Shown: positions 35,836 to 46,598, numbered from the stretch's first letter. The stretch is DNA of 64,000 bases from an uncultured bacterium (GCA_903829325.1 CAIKPM010000069.1:1-64000), one strand, 5' to 3'. Notes: generated by a model from the sequence alone, not told the origin. Numbers and translations: made by a program.

Positions 35836-37163
35836 CCCTGCGCCACCGCGTGAGCTGCGGCGAGGCCTTGATCGAGGTCCCAAAGCAAGTCCTCAATATC
35901 TTCCAAGCCCACCGAAAGGCGGACGGTTTCCGGTGTCACCCCACTTGCGAGCAGTTCAGCTGGGCCGAGTTGCTGGTGGGTGGTGCTCGCCGGATGAATC
36001 ACCAAACTTTTCGCATCACCGACGTTCGCCAGGTGGCTCCAGAGGTTGAGGGCTTCGATGAATGCGCGCCCGGCTGCAATCCCACCATGGACGCCGAAGG
36101 TGAAGACAGCGCCGGCGCCTCGTGGCAGATATGTCGCAACCCGCGCTTGACTCTCGGCATCGCCTAAAGCGGGATGAGCCACCCAGGCGACCCGTGGGTC
36201 ATTCTGCAGAAAACGTGCTACTGCCAGTGCATTTTCGACATGCCGTGGCATGCGCAGCGCTAAGGTCTCAAGTCCTTGCAAGAGCAACCATGCGCTCATT
36301 GGTGAGAGCGCGGCACCGACATCGCGTAACACTTCAGCCCGGGTTCGCATGAGGAACGCGTACTCGCCAAAGGTATCCGCAAAATTCATGTCGTGATATC
36401 CAGGACTAGGCTTGCTTAAGAGTGGATGGCGTCCGCTTGCCCAATCAAAAGTCCCAGCATCGACGATTGCACCGGCAATCACGGTGCCGTGGCCGGAGAG
36501 AAATTTGGTCGCCGATTGCACGACGATGTCAGCGCCAAACTCGATGGGCCGACACAGATAGGGTGTCGCGAACGTGTTATCCACAACCAGGGGGATACCG
36601 TGACGGTGTGCCAGCTCGCTCAAAGCGGTGAGATCCGCAACCATGCCTGAGGGATTGCCAATCGTCTCGGTGTAGAGCAAGCGGGTGTTTGGCCCGATGG
36701 CTGCTTCGATGGCGTTCAAGTCATAAACCGGAACGAAGCTTGTTGCAATGCCCATGCGTCGCACGGTGACATCGAGTTGAGTGATGCTGCCACCATAGAG
36801 TGCAGAAGTTGCGACCAACGAATCGCCGCTCTGGGCAAGCGCTAAGATGGTGCAGAGCTGAGCTGCTAGTCCGCTTGCGGTGGCAATCGCGCCAAGGCCA
36901 CCTTCGAGACTGGCGATGCGTTCTTCAAACGCCGCGACAGTCGGATTGCCAATTCGGCTATAAATATTCCCGTAGCTGCGCAGTGCGAAGAGCTCGGCTG
37001 CATGCTCGGTTGAGTCGAACACAAAGCTCGACGTGAGATGAATCGGCATAGCGCGAGCTCCGCTGGCAGCATCGGGCGGAGTGCCAGCATGGAGCGCACG
37101 CGTCGCAAAGCCGAAACTACGGTCGGTGGCGATGGTGCTTGACCTTGGCAGGGCGTTCGGCAA
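35832..37163 (-). CDS. metY: O-acetylhomoserine sulfhydrylase (Cys/Met metabolism PLP enzyme)
   Basis: 443 aa. Converts O-acetylhomoserine plus sulfide to homocysteine, or acts on related substrates. [10 protein letters not shown] near the N-terminus, [35 protein letters not shown] and the PLP lysine in [21 protein letters not shown]. Length and motifs favour MetY over MetB/MetC. Its 5' end overlaps the secreted-protein gene by 47 bases, and its stop overlaps the CoA-binding gene. Confidence 0.92.
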   Translation of the reverse strand: MPNALPRSSTIATDRSFGFATRALHAGTPPDAASGARAMPIHLTSSFVFDSTEHAAELFALRSYGNIYSRIGNPTVAAFEERIASLEGGLGAIATASGLAAQLCTILALAQSGDSLVATSALYGGSITQLDVTVRRMGIATSFVPVYDLNAIEAAIGPNTRLLYTETIGNPSGMVADLTALSELAHRHGIPLVVDNTFATPYLCRPIEFGADIVVQSATKFLSGHGTVIAGAIVDAGTFDWASGRHPLLSKPSPGYHDMNFADTFGEYAFLMRTRAEVLRDVGAALSPMSAWLLLQGLETLALRMPRHVENALAVARFLQNDPRVAWVAHPALGDAESQARVATYLPRGAGAVFTFGVHGGIAAGRAFIEALNLWSHLANVGDAKSLVIHPASTTHQQLGPAELLASGVTPETVRLSVGLEDIEDLLWDLDQGLAAAHAVAQG

Positions 37164-37605
37164 GGGGCAGGCCTTGGTGAGTCGCCGTAAACGGAACTGT
37201 ATGCTGCCCCTGAGTGAACTGACCGATCATCGCCGCGGAATTTTCGATGTATCCGCTGAGGGTAAATGGCCCTTTTGCATCGCTGCCGCTAAAGACAAAG
37301 TGGTCACCCGTTTGGCTACCCTCGAACGGGGTCTGAACTTTGTCGCGGAGCCAGCTGCCCTGGATACCATCAGCACTACTCGGGATATTGAAGTGCGAGT
37401 AGAGGGTCGTCGAGCCGGGTTGTAACTGAACTTCCCAGGTGCCATCGATGGTTGTATACGTAATCGGAGCAATCGTCGGCTCGTCGGTTGGGGTCGCTTG
37501 GGGATGAGAACGAGCCGCGAGCGGTGCGCTGGACATGGGGATAATGAGGGCAAGCAAGGCAAGGCTGGCCACGATCATCCGGATTTTCGAAAATGAAAAA
37601 CGCAT
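37117..37605 (-). CDS. Small secreted protein, function unknown
   Basis: 162 aa with a signal peptide (hydrophobic residues 10-28, likely cleavage near AARS at 31-32). The mature part has beta-rich stretches (DGTWEVQLQPGS, GDHFVFSGSDAKGPFTLSGYIEN, MIGQFTQGQHTVPFTATH) resembling a small beta-barrel, and ends in a basic, His-rich tail. First gene of the minus-strand unit leading into metY. No family recognised. Confidence 0.7.
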   Translation of the reverse strand: MRFSFSKIRMIVASLALLALIIPMSSAPLAARSHPQATPTDEPTIAPITYTTIDGTWEVQLQPGSTTLYSHFNIPSSADGIQGSWLRDKVQTPFEGSQTGDHFVFSGSDAKGPFTLSGYIENSAAMIGQFTQGQHTVPFTATHQGLPLAERPAKVKHHRHRP

Positions 37606-37653
37606 TGTCGGCAGTTTCGCGTCTCCATGGGCTACCCCTTGGGTTGACCGCAG

Positions 37654-37662
37654 TGGTATACT
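37654..37662 (+). promoter_or_regulatory. Extended -10 promoter of rpmE, leaderless transcript likely
   Basis: TGGTATACT fits the extended -10 form (TG-n-TATACT). The predicted transcription start is about 37669, only about 4 bases before the rpmE GTG at 37673, and no ribosome site lies in front of it. Confidence 0.6.
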
Positions 37663-37672
37663 TGCAAGTACC

Positions 37673-37948
37673 GTGAAAGATAATATTCATCCTCAGTGGT
37701 TTCCCAACGCCCAAGTAGCCTGTGCCTGCGGCAGTATCTTCGAAACAGGATCAACGATCGCAAAAATTCGGGTCGAAGCTTGCTCGGCGTGTCATCCTTT
37801 CTTTACTGGCCAACTCCACAAGTTTTTGGATACAGCTGGTCGCGTTGATAAATATAATCAGCGTGTGGCTGCGGCAGCGAAGAAGCAAACCGAAGCTGAT
37901 CAACGGCGCCAGCAACGCGAACTCGCTGCTGCCGCCGCCGCAGAGTAG
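37673..37948 (+). CDS. rpmE: 50S ribosomal protein L31, zinc-binding form
   Basis: 91 aa from GTG 37673. KDNIHPQWFPNAQVACACGS and ICSxCHPF-type VEACSACHPFFTGQ give the C-x-C and C-x2-C zinc set of the C+ L31 type. DTAGRVDKYNQR ends the core. An Ala/Gln/Arg-rich C-terminal extension of about 20 residues is present. Upstream frame codons are not needed. prfA follows 28 bases later, as in many bacteria. Confidence 0.95.
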   Translation: MKDNIHPQWFPNAQVACACGSIFETGSTIAKIRVEACSACHPFFTGQLHKFLDTAGRVDKYNQRVAAAAKKQTEADQRRQQRELAAAAAAE

Positions 37949-37976
37949 ATTTTCGTAGCCTCCGCTCGTCGGTGTG

Positions 37977-39059
37977 ATGAATTTTCTCGACAGGCTCGAA
38001 GGGCTCTCAAAGCGCTTCGATGAGATCGAAATTTCCCTCGCCCAGACGAGCGGAGTTTTCGATCAGGATCGCTTTACGGCTCTCGTGAAAGAGCGAGCTG
38101 CGCTTGAGGAGACGGTAGAAACCTACCGTTCTTTTCGGCGCGTCCAAGGTGAGCTGACTTCAAGCGAGGCTCTCTTAGTGCGTGAGCGCGATCAAGACAT
38201 GCGCGCCATGATCGAAGAAGAAACGCACTCGTTACGACAGCAGCGCGATGAACTCGAAGAACGCCTTGAGATCCTTATGTTGCCCAAAGATCCGAATGAC
38301 GATAAGGATATTTTTATCGAAATCCGGGCGGGGGCTGGGGGCGATGAAGCAAGTTTATTTGCCGCTGAACTCTTGCGGATGTATGTGCGATATGCGGAGT
38401 CACTCGGATTGCGCGGCGAGATTATCTCGACCAGTGAAAGTGAGAGCGGTGGCTACAAAGAGGTCATCGTTGCGATCAAAGGCGGCAGTGCTTACCATTA
38501 CTTCAAGTACGAGAGCGGGGTCCATCGTGTCCAGCGCGTCCCGGTGACCGAGTCACAAGGGCGAGTACACACGAGCACGGCAACGGTAGCGGTTTTGCCA
38601 GAAGCCGAAGACGTTGATATCGAGATCAACCCGAAAGATCTTCAGGTTGACACTTTCAAATCAAGTGGCGCTGGTGGTCAGCACGTCAACAAAACCGAAA
38701 GCGCGATTCGCATCACCCATGTTCCGACTGGATTGATTGCGGCCAGTCAACAAGAACGCTCGCAATTACAAAATCGCGAGCGGGCGATGACGATGTTGCG
38801 CAGTCTCTTACTCGACCAGAAGCGGCGTGAAGCTGACGAAGCATTGGGTTCCTTGCGTCGCAGCCAAGTCGGGACCGGCGATCGTTCAGAGAAAATTCGT
38901 ACCTATAATTTCCCTCAAGACCGTATCACCGATCACCGGATCAATCAAAGCTTCCAAAATATCCGAACGATTCTTGAGGGCGCAATGGACCGTATCGTGA
39001 ACGCCTTGCAACGCGATGAACAGGCCCGCCTTTTAGCTGGCACCGCGCTCACGAACTAG
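37977..39059 (+). CDS. prfA: Peptide chain release factor 1
   Basis: Recognises UAA/UAG stop codons and triggers peptide release. GGQ motif in SSGAGGQHVNKTESAIRI near residue 233, PVTESQGRVHTSTATV, and a codon-recognition region upstream. 360 aa from ATG 37977 (a GTG directly precedes it). The gene for its methyltransferase PrmC follows. Confidence 0.97.
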   Translation: MNFLDRLEGLSKRFDEIEISLAQTSGVFDQDRFTALVKERAALEETVETYRSFRRVQGELTSSEALLVRERDQDMRAMIEEETHSLRQQRDELEERLEILMLPKDPNDDKDIFIEIRAGAGGDEASLFAAELLRMYVRYAESLGLRGEIISTSESESGGYKEVIVAIKGGSAYHYFKYESGVHRVQRVPVTESQGRVHTSTATVAVLPEAEDVDIEINPKDLQVDTFKSSGAGGQHVNKTESAIRITHVPTGLIAASQQERSQLQNRERAMTMLRSLLLDQKRREADEALGSLRRSQVGTGDRSEKIRTYNFPQDRITDHRINQSFQNIRTILEGAMDRIVNALQRDEQARLLAGTALTN

Positions 39060-39069
39060 AGGAGAGTTC

Positions 39070-39939
39070 ATGACGCGCGCTGAGTTGCTCCGCCAAGGTG
39101 AAGAAGTTTTGGCTACGCATCTCGATCAGCCACGTCGTGAAGCCCTGTGGATCGCACAATTCCTCTTTGGTTGTAGTGCGGCGTCGCTATTGGCTCATGA
39201 TGACCTCAGCGTGTCGCCAGAACAAGCAGCCCTTTATCAGGCATATCTTCAACGTCGGGCGAGGGGCGAGCCCTATGCGTATATTCGCGGTGATGCGTGG
39301 TTCTACGGTCGTCGCTTCATCGTTGATCCACGGGTGCTGGTTCCGCGGCCCGAGACAGAGGTGTTGATTGCTCTTGCTCTCGATTGGTGTCAGCATTACC
39401 CCACGGCGGACCCGCTGACTGTTGCTGATATTGGCACGGGGAGTGGGATTCTTGCGCTCACGATTGCGAGCGAACTACCGTCGGCGCGTGTCTTCGCGCT
39501 TGACTGCTCGGTTGATGCGCTGAGCGTGGCTCGGGCAAACGCTGTGGCACTCGAGGTTAGCCAGCGAGTGAGCTTTTGCCAGAGCAATCTGCTCGCGAGT
39601 CTAGGTGACGAAATACGCTTCGATCTCCTACTCGCGAATTTACCCTATCTACCAAGCGCAGATATTCCTCAGCTGCCTGATGCGCTCGCTTTTGAGCCTC
39701 GTGCTGCCCTCGACGGTGGAAGCGACGGACTCGAGCTGTACCGTGCGCTCTTCGGTCAGCTGTCGGGGCATTTGGCTCGTGAAGCTCTGGTGCTACTCGA
39801 AGCGGCGCCTCCAACCTTACCCGGTCTGGTCGCAATCGCACGCCAGCACTTTCCCCACGCGACGCTGACGCTCGAACGTGATCTCAGCGGCCTTGAGCGC
39901 GTCCTGAAGATGGAGATTGGTGAAGGACGGCTTGCCTGA
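39070..39939 (+). CDS. prmC: Release factor glutamine methyltransferase
   Basis: Methylates the Gln of the GGQ motif of RF1/RF2. VADIGTGSGILALTIASELP is the SAM motif, LLANLPYLP carries the NPPY-type catalytic motif in the NLPY form, and PRPETEVLI is typical. 289 aa; AGAGGAGAG ribosome site before the ATG. Directly after prfA, its substrate gene. Confidence 0.95.
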   Translation: MTRAELLRQGEEVLATHLDQPRREALWIAQFLFGCSAASLLAHDDLSVSPEQAALYQAYLQRRARGEPYAYIRGDAWFYGRRFIVDPRVLVPRPETEVLIALALDWCQHYPTADPLTVADIGTGSGILALTIASELPSARVFALDCSVDALSVARANAVALEVSQRVSFCQSNLLASLGDEIRFDLLLANLPYLPSADIPQLPDALAFEPRAALDGGSDGLELYRALFGQLSGHLAREALVLLEAAPPTLPGLVAIARQHFPHATLTLERDLSGLERVLKMEIGEGRLA

Positions 39940-39993
39940 GACGAAGTTGGGGACACTGAAAGAGATGAACAGCCTTAGAGCCGGCCTTTGGTG

Positions 39994-40350
39994 ATGAATA
40001 CGATGTCAGACTACCCACCCGACTTTTTTCAACGCTCGCGCGCGTTGGCGTCTTCTGGTCAATCGCTTCTTGATACGTGGCAGGTCATGTTCACGACTGA
40101 AGCTATCAGTGTTGAACAGGCTGCGGGGCTAGATGATATCCAGGTGCGGCTTTTTGTAGAGGCCAGCCGCTTGCTTGCCGATTCCGACTTCTCTGCGCTT
40201 GCCGAGCCGCGGATCCTCGACATTGCTCAACGCGACCACATCTACCGCATCGACACCCATCTGAAAAATAATCCAACGACCCCCCTGCGGACTGAACTCG
40301 AAGCGACGGTCGGTAAGCTTCGCTACGAACTCGGTCCGCAGAGGGGATAG
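39994..40350 (+). CDS. Conserved-looking hypothetical protein
   Basis: 118 aa from ATG 39994 (TTG 39988 also in frame). Mostly helical, acidic, no cysteines, no membrane segment. Stretches such as DDIQVRLFVEASRLLADSDF and TPLRTELEATVGKLRYEL suggest a compact helical bundle. No recognised family. Convergent with hsp20. Confidence 0.55.
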   Translation: MNTMSDYPPDFFQRSRALASSGQSLLDTWQVMFTTEAISVEQAAGLDDIQVRLFVEASRLLADSDFSALAEPRILDIAQRDHIYRIDTHLKNNPTTPLRTELEATVGKLRYELGPQRG

Positions 40351-40361
40351 TGAGGCCGCCT

Positions 40362-40754
40362 TTATTCGGTTTTGATAGATATTTTTCGAGGTTGAGCCTC
40401 GGGGTGACGCGCTAGGCTGAGCGTCAGCAGACCATCCTCGATTTTAGCCTCGATGAGCTCCGGGTCTATATCATCGGGCAGCAAAAGCGAGCGTGTGAAC
40501 GCACGACGCTTGTTTTTTCCTGAGATCGTGATGATCTGGTCTTTCACCGTCATCTCGACGTCTTGGGCCTTGAAGCCAGCCACGGGGATTTCAACATCGA
40601 AGCCACGTTCGGTTCGCAAGACCTCTAGTTCCCGATCGTGTTGCGAAAAGAACCGTGAGAACGGATCATATCCGAGTATGTCGCCCAGTACCGCAGAAGT
40701 GCCCGCGGCCTGGGTCACGTTAGCACGTTGCCGGTCTTGAAGTAATGCAGCCAT
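40362..40754 (-). CDS. Small heat-shock protein, Hsp20/alpha-crystallin family
   Basis: 130 aa from ATG 40754, preceded by AAAGGAG. ATP-independent holdase. The alpha-crystallin domain spans about residues 42-125: GFDVEIPVAGFKAQDVEMTVKDQIITISG, then LLLPDDIDPELIEAKIEDGLLTLSLAR. The usual C-terminal I-x-I motif appears as ISIKTE. A CIRCE operator with an embedded promoter lies upstream, so HrcA control is expected. Confidence 0.93.
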   Translation of the reverse strand: MAALLQDRQRANVTQAAGTSAVLGDILGYDPFSRFFSQHDRELEVLRTERGFDVEIPVAGFKAQDVEMTVKDQIITISGKNKRRAFTRSLLLPDDIDPELIEAKIEDGLLTLSLARHPEAQPRKISIKTE

Positions 40755-40818
40755 GAGAGAAATGTTGCTCCTTTCACCGAGGGGAGCCGCTAGGACATTC
40801 GCCCCCACTCACATGGCC

Positions 40819-40859
40819 ATTTTACCAAGAATCTGGCACTCTCGTCAATAGAGTGCTAA
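40819..40859 (-). promoter_or_regulatory. CIRCE (HrcA) operator with embedded promoter for hsp20
   Basis: The plus strand shows CTGGCACTC, a 9-base spacer, then GAGTGCTAA (40833-40859). The right half matches CIRCE exactly; the left half has two mismatches. On the minus strand a -35 TTGACG (40848-40843) sits in the spacer, and a -10 TAAAAT (40824-40819) follows at 18 bases. HrcA binding would cover the -35. hrcA itself is not in the window. Confidence 0.85.
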
Positions 40860-40871
40860 TGCTGCGGAGAG

Positions 40872-41228
40872 CTATAGCATACCAATACACTCGAGCACCT
40901 GGCGCCGAACGAGCTCTAATTGAGCTGGGGTAATATGGCTTGAGGTTGCTTGCTGGATGCGCCGCTTCGAAACAGACGTTACAGCCGAAGCGATCAGAAA
41001 ACACCGTTCTGGACAACCGTTGCTCTTACTTGGTGCAATTTCGGTCAGGAGCCCCGCTATCCCGAAGTCGGGATTTTGGCTCATCGGCACGACGATTACG
41101 TTGGGATATGCGGGATCAAAGATATCGCTATCTTCGATGACGACACATGGGCGTAATTTATTGGGCTCTTTGGGCAGCGAATCACCGCGCCAATCAATCA
41201 GCAGAATCTGGCCTGCGCAGACGCGCAC
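40872..41228 (-). CDS. PemK/MazF family mRNA interferase toxin
   Basis: 118 aa. CAGQILLIDWRGDSLPKEPNKLRPCVVI is the MazF/PemK N-terminal strand and R-P loop, then NVIVVPMSQNPDF and CFLIASAVTSVSKRRI match the fold. GTG start. Paired with a ribbon-helix-helix-like antitoxin gene 33 bases upstream on the same strand. Confidence 0.85.
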   Translation of the reverse strand: MRVCAGQILLIDWRGDSLPKEPNKLRPCVVIEDSDIFDPAYPNVIVVPMSQNPDFGIAGLLTEIAPSKSNGCPERCFLIASAVTSVSKRRIQQATSSHITPAQLELVRRQVLECIGML

Positions 41229-41261
41229 TAGGCTAGCTCTCGACTTGCTTGGGAGACCGTT

Positions 41262-41507
41262 CTATCCATGACTTTGATCCGGAGTACCCCACGCTTCGTA
41301 GAAGCCTTGCGCCTCAGGATGAGCCTGGACGTATTCCCCAACACGCTTACTTTCTGCACGTAGTGAGGCTTTGCGCACCGTTTTTGCTCGTGCGGTGGCT
41401 AATTCCCGAAGATATGTAGCTAATGCGACGCCTTGCTTGAGCGCATCGGTCTCGAGAATTTCACGCACGCTTGGGTCTAAGCGTATCGAGATTGGAAATG
41501 ACGACAT
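41262..41507 (-). CDS. Ribbon-helix-helix antitoxin for the PemK-like toxin
   Basis: 81 aa from ATG 41507. PISIRLDPSVREILETDALKQG matches a MetJ/Arc ribbon-helix-helix DNA-binding N-terminus; the rest is a helical toxin-binding tail ending EAWGTPDQSHG. First gene of the toxin-antitoxin operon, probably autoregulated through its promoter at 41517-41545. Confidence 0.8.
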   Translation of the reverse strand: MSSFPISIRLDPSVREILETDALKQGVALATYLRELATARAKTVRKASLRAESKRVGEYVQAHPEAQGFYEAWGTPDQSHG

Positions 41508-41516
41508 AACGCTTCC

Positions 41517-41545
41517 ATCGTAGCAATCGATGGCAATCTCGTCAA
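41517..41545 (-). promoter_or_regulatory. Promoter of the toxin-antitoxin operon
   Basis: Minus-strand TTGACG (41545-41540), 17-base spacer, TACGAT (41522-41517). The expected transcription start is at or up to 3 bases before the antitoxin ATG, and no ribosome site is present, so the mRNA should be leaderless. Confidence 0.7.
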
Positions 41546-41588
41546 GTAGATCAAATTTGAATTCTCGTATTGTATTGTCTTTATGTAG

Positions 41589-43286
<1,698 letters not shown>

Positions 43287-43299
43287 CGTCGTTTCGAGC

Positions 43300-44100
43300 G
43301 TGGAGCTCCGTGATATCACTTTTGTGATTCTAACTTTCAATGAAGCCAAGCGTCTTGGCCCCACGTTGGCAGCACTGCCAGCTGCGGCCAAGGCGTTTGT
43401 ACTCGATGCATTTTCGCTTGATGACACCGTAGCCATCGCGCAAGCAAACGGCGCGCAGGTCGAGCAACGTGCTTGGAGCAGCTTCGCCGAAGCACGCCGC
43501 TACGCGATCTCTCGGGTCACTACCCCTTGGCTATTCATGCTCGATGCGGACGAGTTGGTCACGCCCGCCTTAGCCACCGCGATTCTCGAGGCTGATCCCC
43601 ACGCCGATGGCTACCGTTGCACGCGACTCAATCGCTTTTGTGGCCGGATTATGCTCGGTGGAGCCTGGGCGCAAGAGACCGTGTTGCGTCTTGTGCCCAC
43701 TGCCAATGCGCAGGTGGTTGCACAGGCTGCCGGCGGCCTACACGAAGCGTTGTCGATTTCCGGCGAAAGCAGGATGCTTGCAGGGGCGCTCGAGCACGAT
43801 TCATATCCGACTCTGGCGAGCTATTGGGAAAAGTTTCACCGCTACACCACCATCGAAGCCGAGCACCAGGAAGCGAGTCTGCTTACGGTGCTCGGTGTGA
43901 TTACATTGGCGCTGCTCCGCGCAGCTTGGCAGTTGTTGTATCGACAAGGGTACCGCGATGGATGGCGTGGATTTTTTGTTGCGTATGCTAACGCTGCTTA
44001 TCAGGTGCGAGTGAAGCTGCTTGCTTGGCGTCGCGGGTCGCAACGCAGAGCTGACCGCCGTAGAGAAACACAATCCCCATCAAATAAAACCAAAACATAA
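43300..44100 (+). CDS. Family 2 glycosyltransferase (WaaE/KdtX-like)
   Basis: 266 aa from GTG 43300. ITFVILTFNEAKRLGPTLAALP, DAFSLDDTVAIAQANGA, WLFMLDADELVTP with the D-x-D metal site, and GYRCTRLNRFCGRIMLGGAW follow the GT-A pattern of beta-1,4-glucosyltransferases acting on LPS core or related glycans. A hydrophobic stretch at about 195-215 may contact membrane. The 3' end overlaps the convergent YihY gene by 113 bases. Confidence 0.87.
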   Translation: MELRDITFVILTFNEAKRLGPTLAALPAAAKAFVLDAFSLDDTVAIAQANGAQVEQRAWSSFAEARRYAISRVTTPWLFMLDADELVTPALATAILEADPHADGYRCTRLNRFCGRIMLGGAWAQETVLRLVPTANAQVVAQAAGGLHEALSISGESRMLAGALEHDSYPTLASYWEKFHRYTTIEAEHQEASLLTVLGVITLALLRAAWQLLYRQGYRDGWRGFFVAYANAAYQVRVKLLAWRRGSQRRADRRRETQSPSNKTKT

Positions 44101-44875
44101 GGGCGAGAATCGCAGATACAGCCCCGTAAATACGATAAAAATTCACATGTGCGGTGTATAGCATATAACCGGCTTGAATAATCGCCCAGGAAAAGGCACA
44201 GAACGTCGCCCCAGGCAGTCCAAAGCGCCAACCGACCCGTCGATTGGGTAGTTGAGCGTAGAGCACTAGCGTGACCACAAACACTAAGAGAAACGAGGTC
44301 GCGTAACTGATGATTTCAGGCAAATATTGCAACCAAGTGATATGGGCAATATGGACGAGAATCGTGACGATCAGCGGTGCAATACTAGCCACTGCGAGCA
44401 GCGCGCCAGCAGCGGGGACCGCAATCAGTGACCAAGCAATATCAATGAGGTAGGGTTGATTGGCGGTAATTCCCAAGGCGCGGTTGAGGGCATAACGCAG
44501 TCCAAGAAAAAAATTCTTGCTCGACCACCACAATGCGACAATACCTAAAATACTCGAGAGACTACGGAAGGCTACGACATTGGCGAGGTTGTTGCGGGCC
44601 ATATCCACAAACGCGGGTGCGATGGAGCCGACCGTACTCAGTACTTTGGCTTGCCCTTCGTTCGAGCCATAGACATACCCCAGGGCTGAAATCGTCAGGA
44701 GGAGGAGCGGAAACATGGCAAACACCGCATTAAACGCGAGTGCCTGGGCCAAGAAGGCGCAGCCGTCGAGAGAAAAACGTGTTGCCGCGCGCCGAAAAAT
44801 GGCGACCACATACAGTGCTCGAGTTCGGAGCGTTGTCTGATGATTGTGCTGATCAATGGTGTGAATGTTGCTCAT
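43988..44875 (-). CDS. YihY/UPF0761 (BrkB-type) membrane protein
   Basis: 295 aa from ATG 44875. Six hydrophobic segments; family landmarks AQALAFNAVFAMFPLLLLTISALGY, LGIVALWWSSKNFFLGLRYALNRA, and the PNRRVGWRFGLPGATFCAFSWAI stretch, ending MFWFYLMGIVFLYGGQLCVA. The function is not established in this family, despite the old RNase BN name. Overlaps the glycosyltransferase at its 3' end and the next gene at its 5' end. Confidence 0.9.
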   Translation of the reverse strand: MSNIHTIDQHNHQTTLRTRALYVVAIFRRAATRFSLDGCAFLAQALAFNAVFAMFPLLLLTISALGYVYGSNEGQAKVLSTVGSIAPAFVDMARNNLANVVAFRSLSSILGIVALWWSSKNFFLGLRYALNRALGITANQPYLIDIAWSLIAVPAAGALLAVASIAPLIVTILVHIAHITWLQYLPEIISYATSFLLVFVVTLVLYAQLPNRRVGWRFGLPGATFCAFSWAIIQAGYMLYTAHVNFYRIYGAVSAILALMFWFYLMGIVFLYGGQLCVATRDAKQAASLAPDKQR

Positions 44876-45316
44876 ACTCCCCAGCTGACGCTCATTGCGC
44901 AAAGGCTGACTGCACCTCTACGCTCAGTCGTTGTGCGTTTGGTTGATAGTGCCGCGGTGATTGACGGTCAGCGCTTGTTACTCAAACGAGGACCCTATCA
45001 CTTCAGTTTGCGTTTGACTGCTCAAGCCCAGGCGGTGTATTCCAAGGGTGGCGATCCTCAGATTCCGCTCGAGCCGGTTGTCCAGGCGATGCACGAACGC
45101 CTTGGTTGGGATGCGCATCGAAGTGTCGTCAATATCTGGATTCCAAGGGGGCCAACGGTGGCACCCTTTCGCTTCATGCCAGGCACAACTGTTGTTCCCC
45201 AGGTGATCTTTACCCCAACACCCTTGCCGCGCCCCCGCTACACCGTCCCACCAGGACCGCGTCGGACTCCCATCCCAGCAAAAATCTACGCCGGCGACAT
45301 GCCCATCGCATGGTAA
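44840..45316 (+). CDS. Protein resembling copper amine oxidase N-terminal (stalk) domain
   Basis: 158 aa. VLINGVNVAHTPQL...QRLTAPLRSVVVRL and GGDPQIPLEPVVQAMHERLGWDAHRSVVNIWIP follow the pattern INGxxV / lVPLRxvaExLGxxVxWd of the copper amine oxidase N1-like domain, common in Gram-positive envelope proteins. No signal peptide visible. A Pro-rich C-terminal 45 residues follow. The start overlaps the divergent YihY gene by 36 bases, and the stop overlaps convergent fabI by 31. Confidence 0.6.
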   Translation: MIVLINGVNVAHTPQLTLIAQRLTAPLRSVVVRLVDSAAVIDGQRLLLKRGPYHFSLRLTAQAQAVYSKGGDPQIPLEPVVQAMHERLGWDAHRSVVNIWIPRGPTVAPFRFMPGTTVVPQVIFTPTPLPRPRYTVPPGPRRTPIPAKIYAGDMPIAW

Positions 45317-46062
45317 CCGGCATCCACAAAATGAACATCCGCTGTAATTGCCGCCGAAAGATCTGAAGCCAGGTACACCGCAGTTCGCCCGACATCTTCG
45401 GCCGTAATATTACGACGCAGTGGTGAAGCTTCGGTGACTTTATCAATCATCTTCGAGAAGCCGGCAACTTGACGCGAGCTAGCGGTCTTGATCGGCCCGG
45501 CAGAAATTGCGTTTACCCGGATACCGCGCTCACCGAGGTCGTAGGCAAGATAGCGGACAATCGCTTCGAGTGCCGCCTTGGCTATGCCGGCGACATTATA
45601 GTTCGGCACGATAGCCGTCGCTCCGTAATAGCTCAGTGCCATAATGCTGGCGCCATCGTTGAGGCTCGGGCGTAAATGCGCCACCAGCGCGATCAGCGAA
45701 TACGACGAGATGTCGAGCGCAAGCGCGAAGCCGTTGCGCGACGTGTCATAGACCTTGCCGCCGAGATCTTCTTTTTTGACGAAGGCAATCGAATGAACGA
45801 GGGTATCGATCGTGCCGACTTTTTCAGCGATGGTCGCATTCAGAGCCGCAAGAGATGCTTCGTCGCTGACGTCGCAAGGGACCACCAGAGCGTTGCTCAA
45901 TTCCAACGCAAGCTTTTCGACTTCGTCTTTCACCCGCTCGCCCTGATAGGTCAGCACAATCTGTGCGCCATGGGCATGAAGTTCACGAGCGATGGCGGTC
46001 GCGATACTCCAACGATTGGCTACACCGGTAACGAGGGCTGTTTTGCCTTGTAAAAGTCTCAT
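45286..46062 (-). CDS. fabI: Enoyl-[acyl-carrier-protein] reductase (NADH)
   Basis: Last step of each fatty acid elongation cycle. TALVTGVANRWSIATAIARELHAHGA is the modified FabI Rossmann motif, DTLVHSIAF, and the catalytic Tyr-x6-Lys is in ATAIVPNYNVAGIAKAAL with the upstream SYYG. 258 aa from ATG 46062; the frame opens at 46092. Divergent from tadA. Confidence 0.95.
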   Translation of the reverse strand: MRLLQGKTALVTGVANRWSIATAIARELHAHGAQIVLTYQGERVKDEVEKLALELSNALVVPCDVSDEASLAALNATIAEKVGTIDTLVHSIAFVKKEDLGGKVYDTSRNGFALALDISSYSLIALVAHLRPSLNDGASIMALSYYGATAIVPNYNVAGIAKAALEAIVRYLAYDLGERGIRVNAISAGPIKTASSRQVAGFSKMIDKVTEASPLRRNITAEDVGRTAVYLASDLSAAITADVHFVDAGYHAMGMSPA

Positions 46063-46064
46063 AA

Positions 46065-46598
<534 letters not shown>

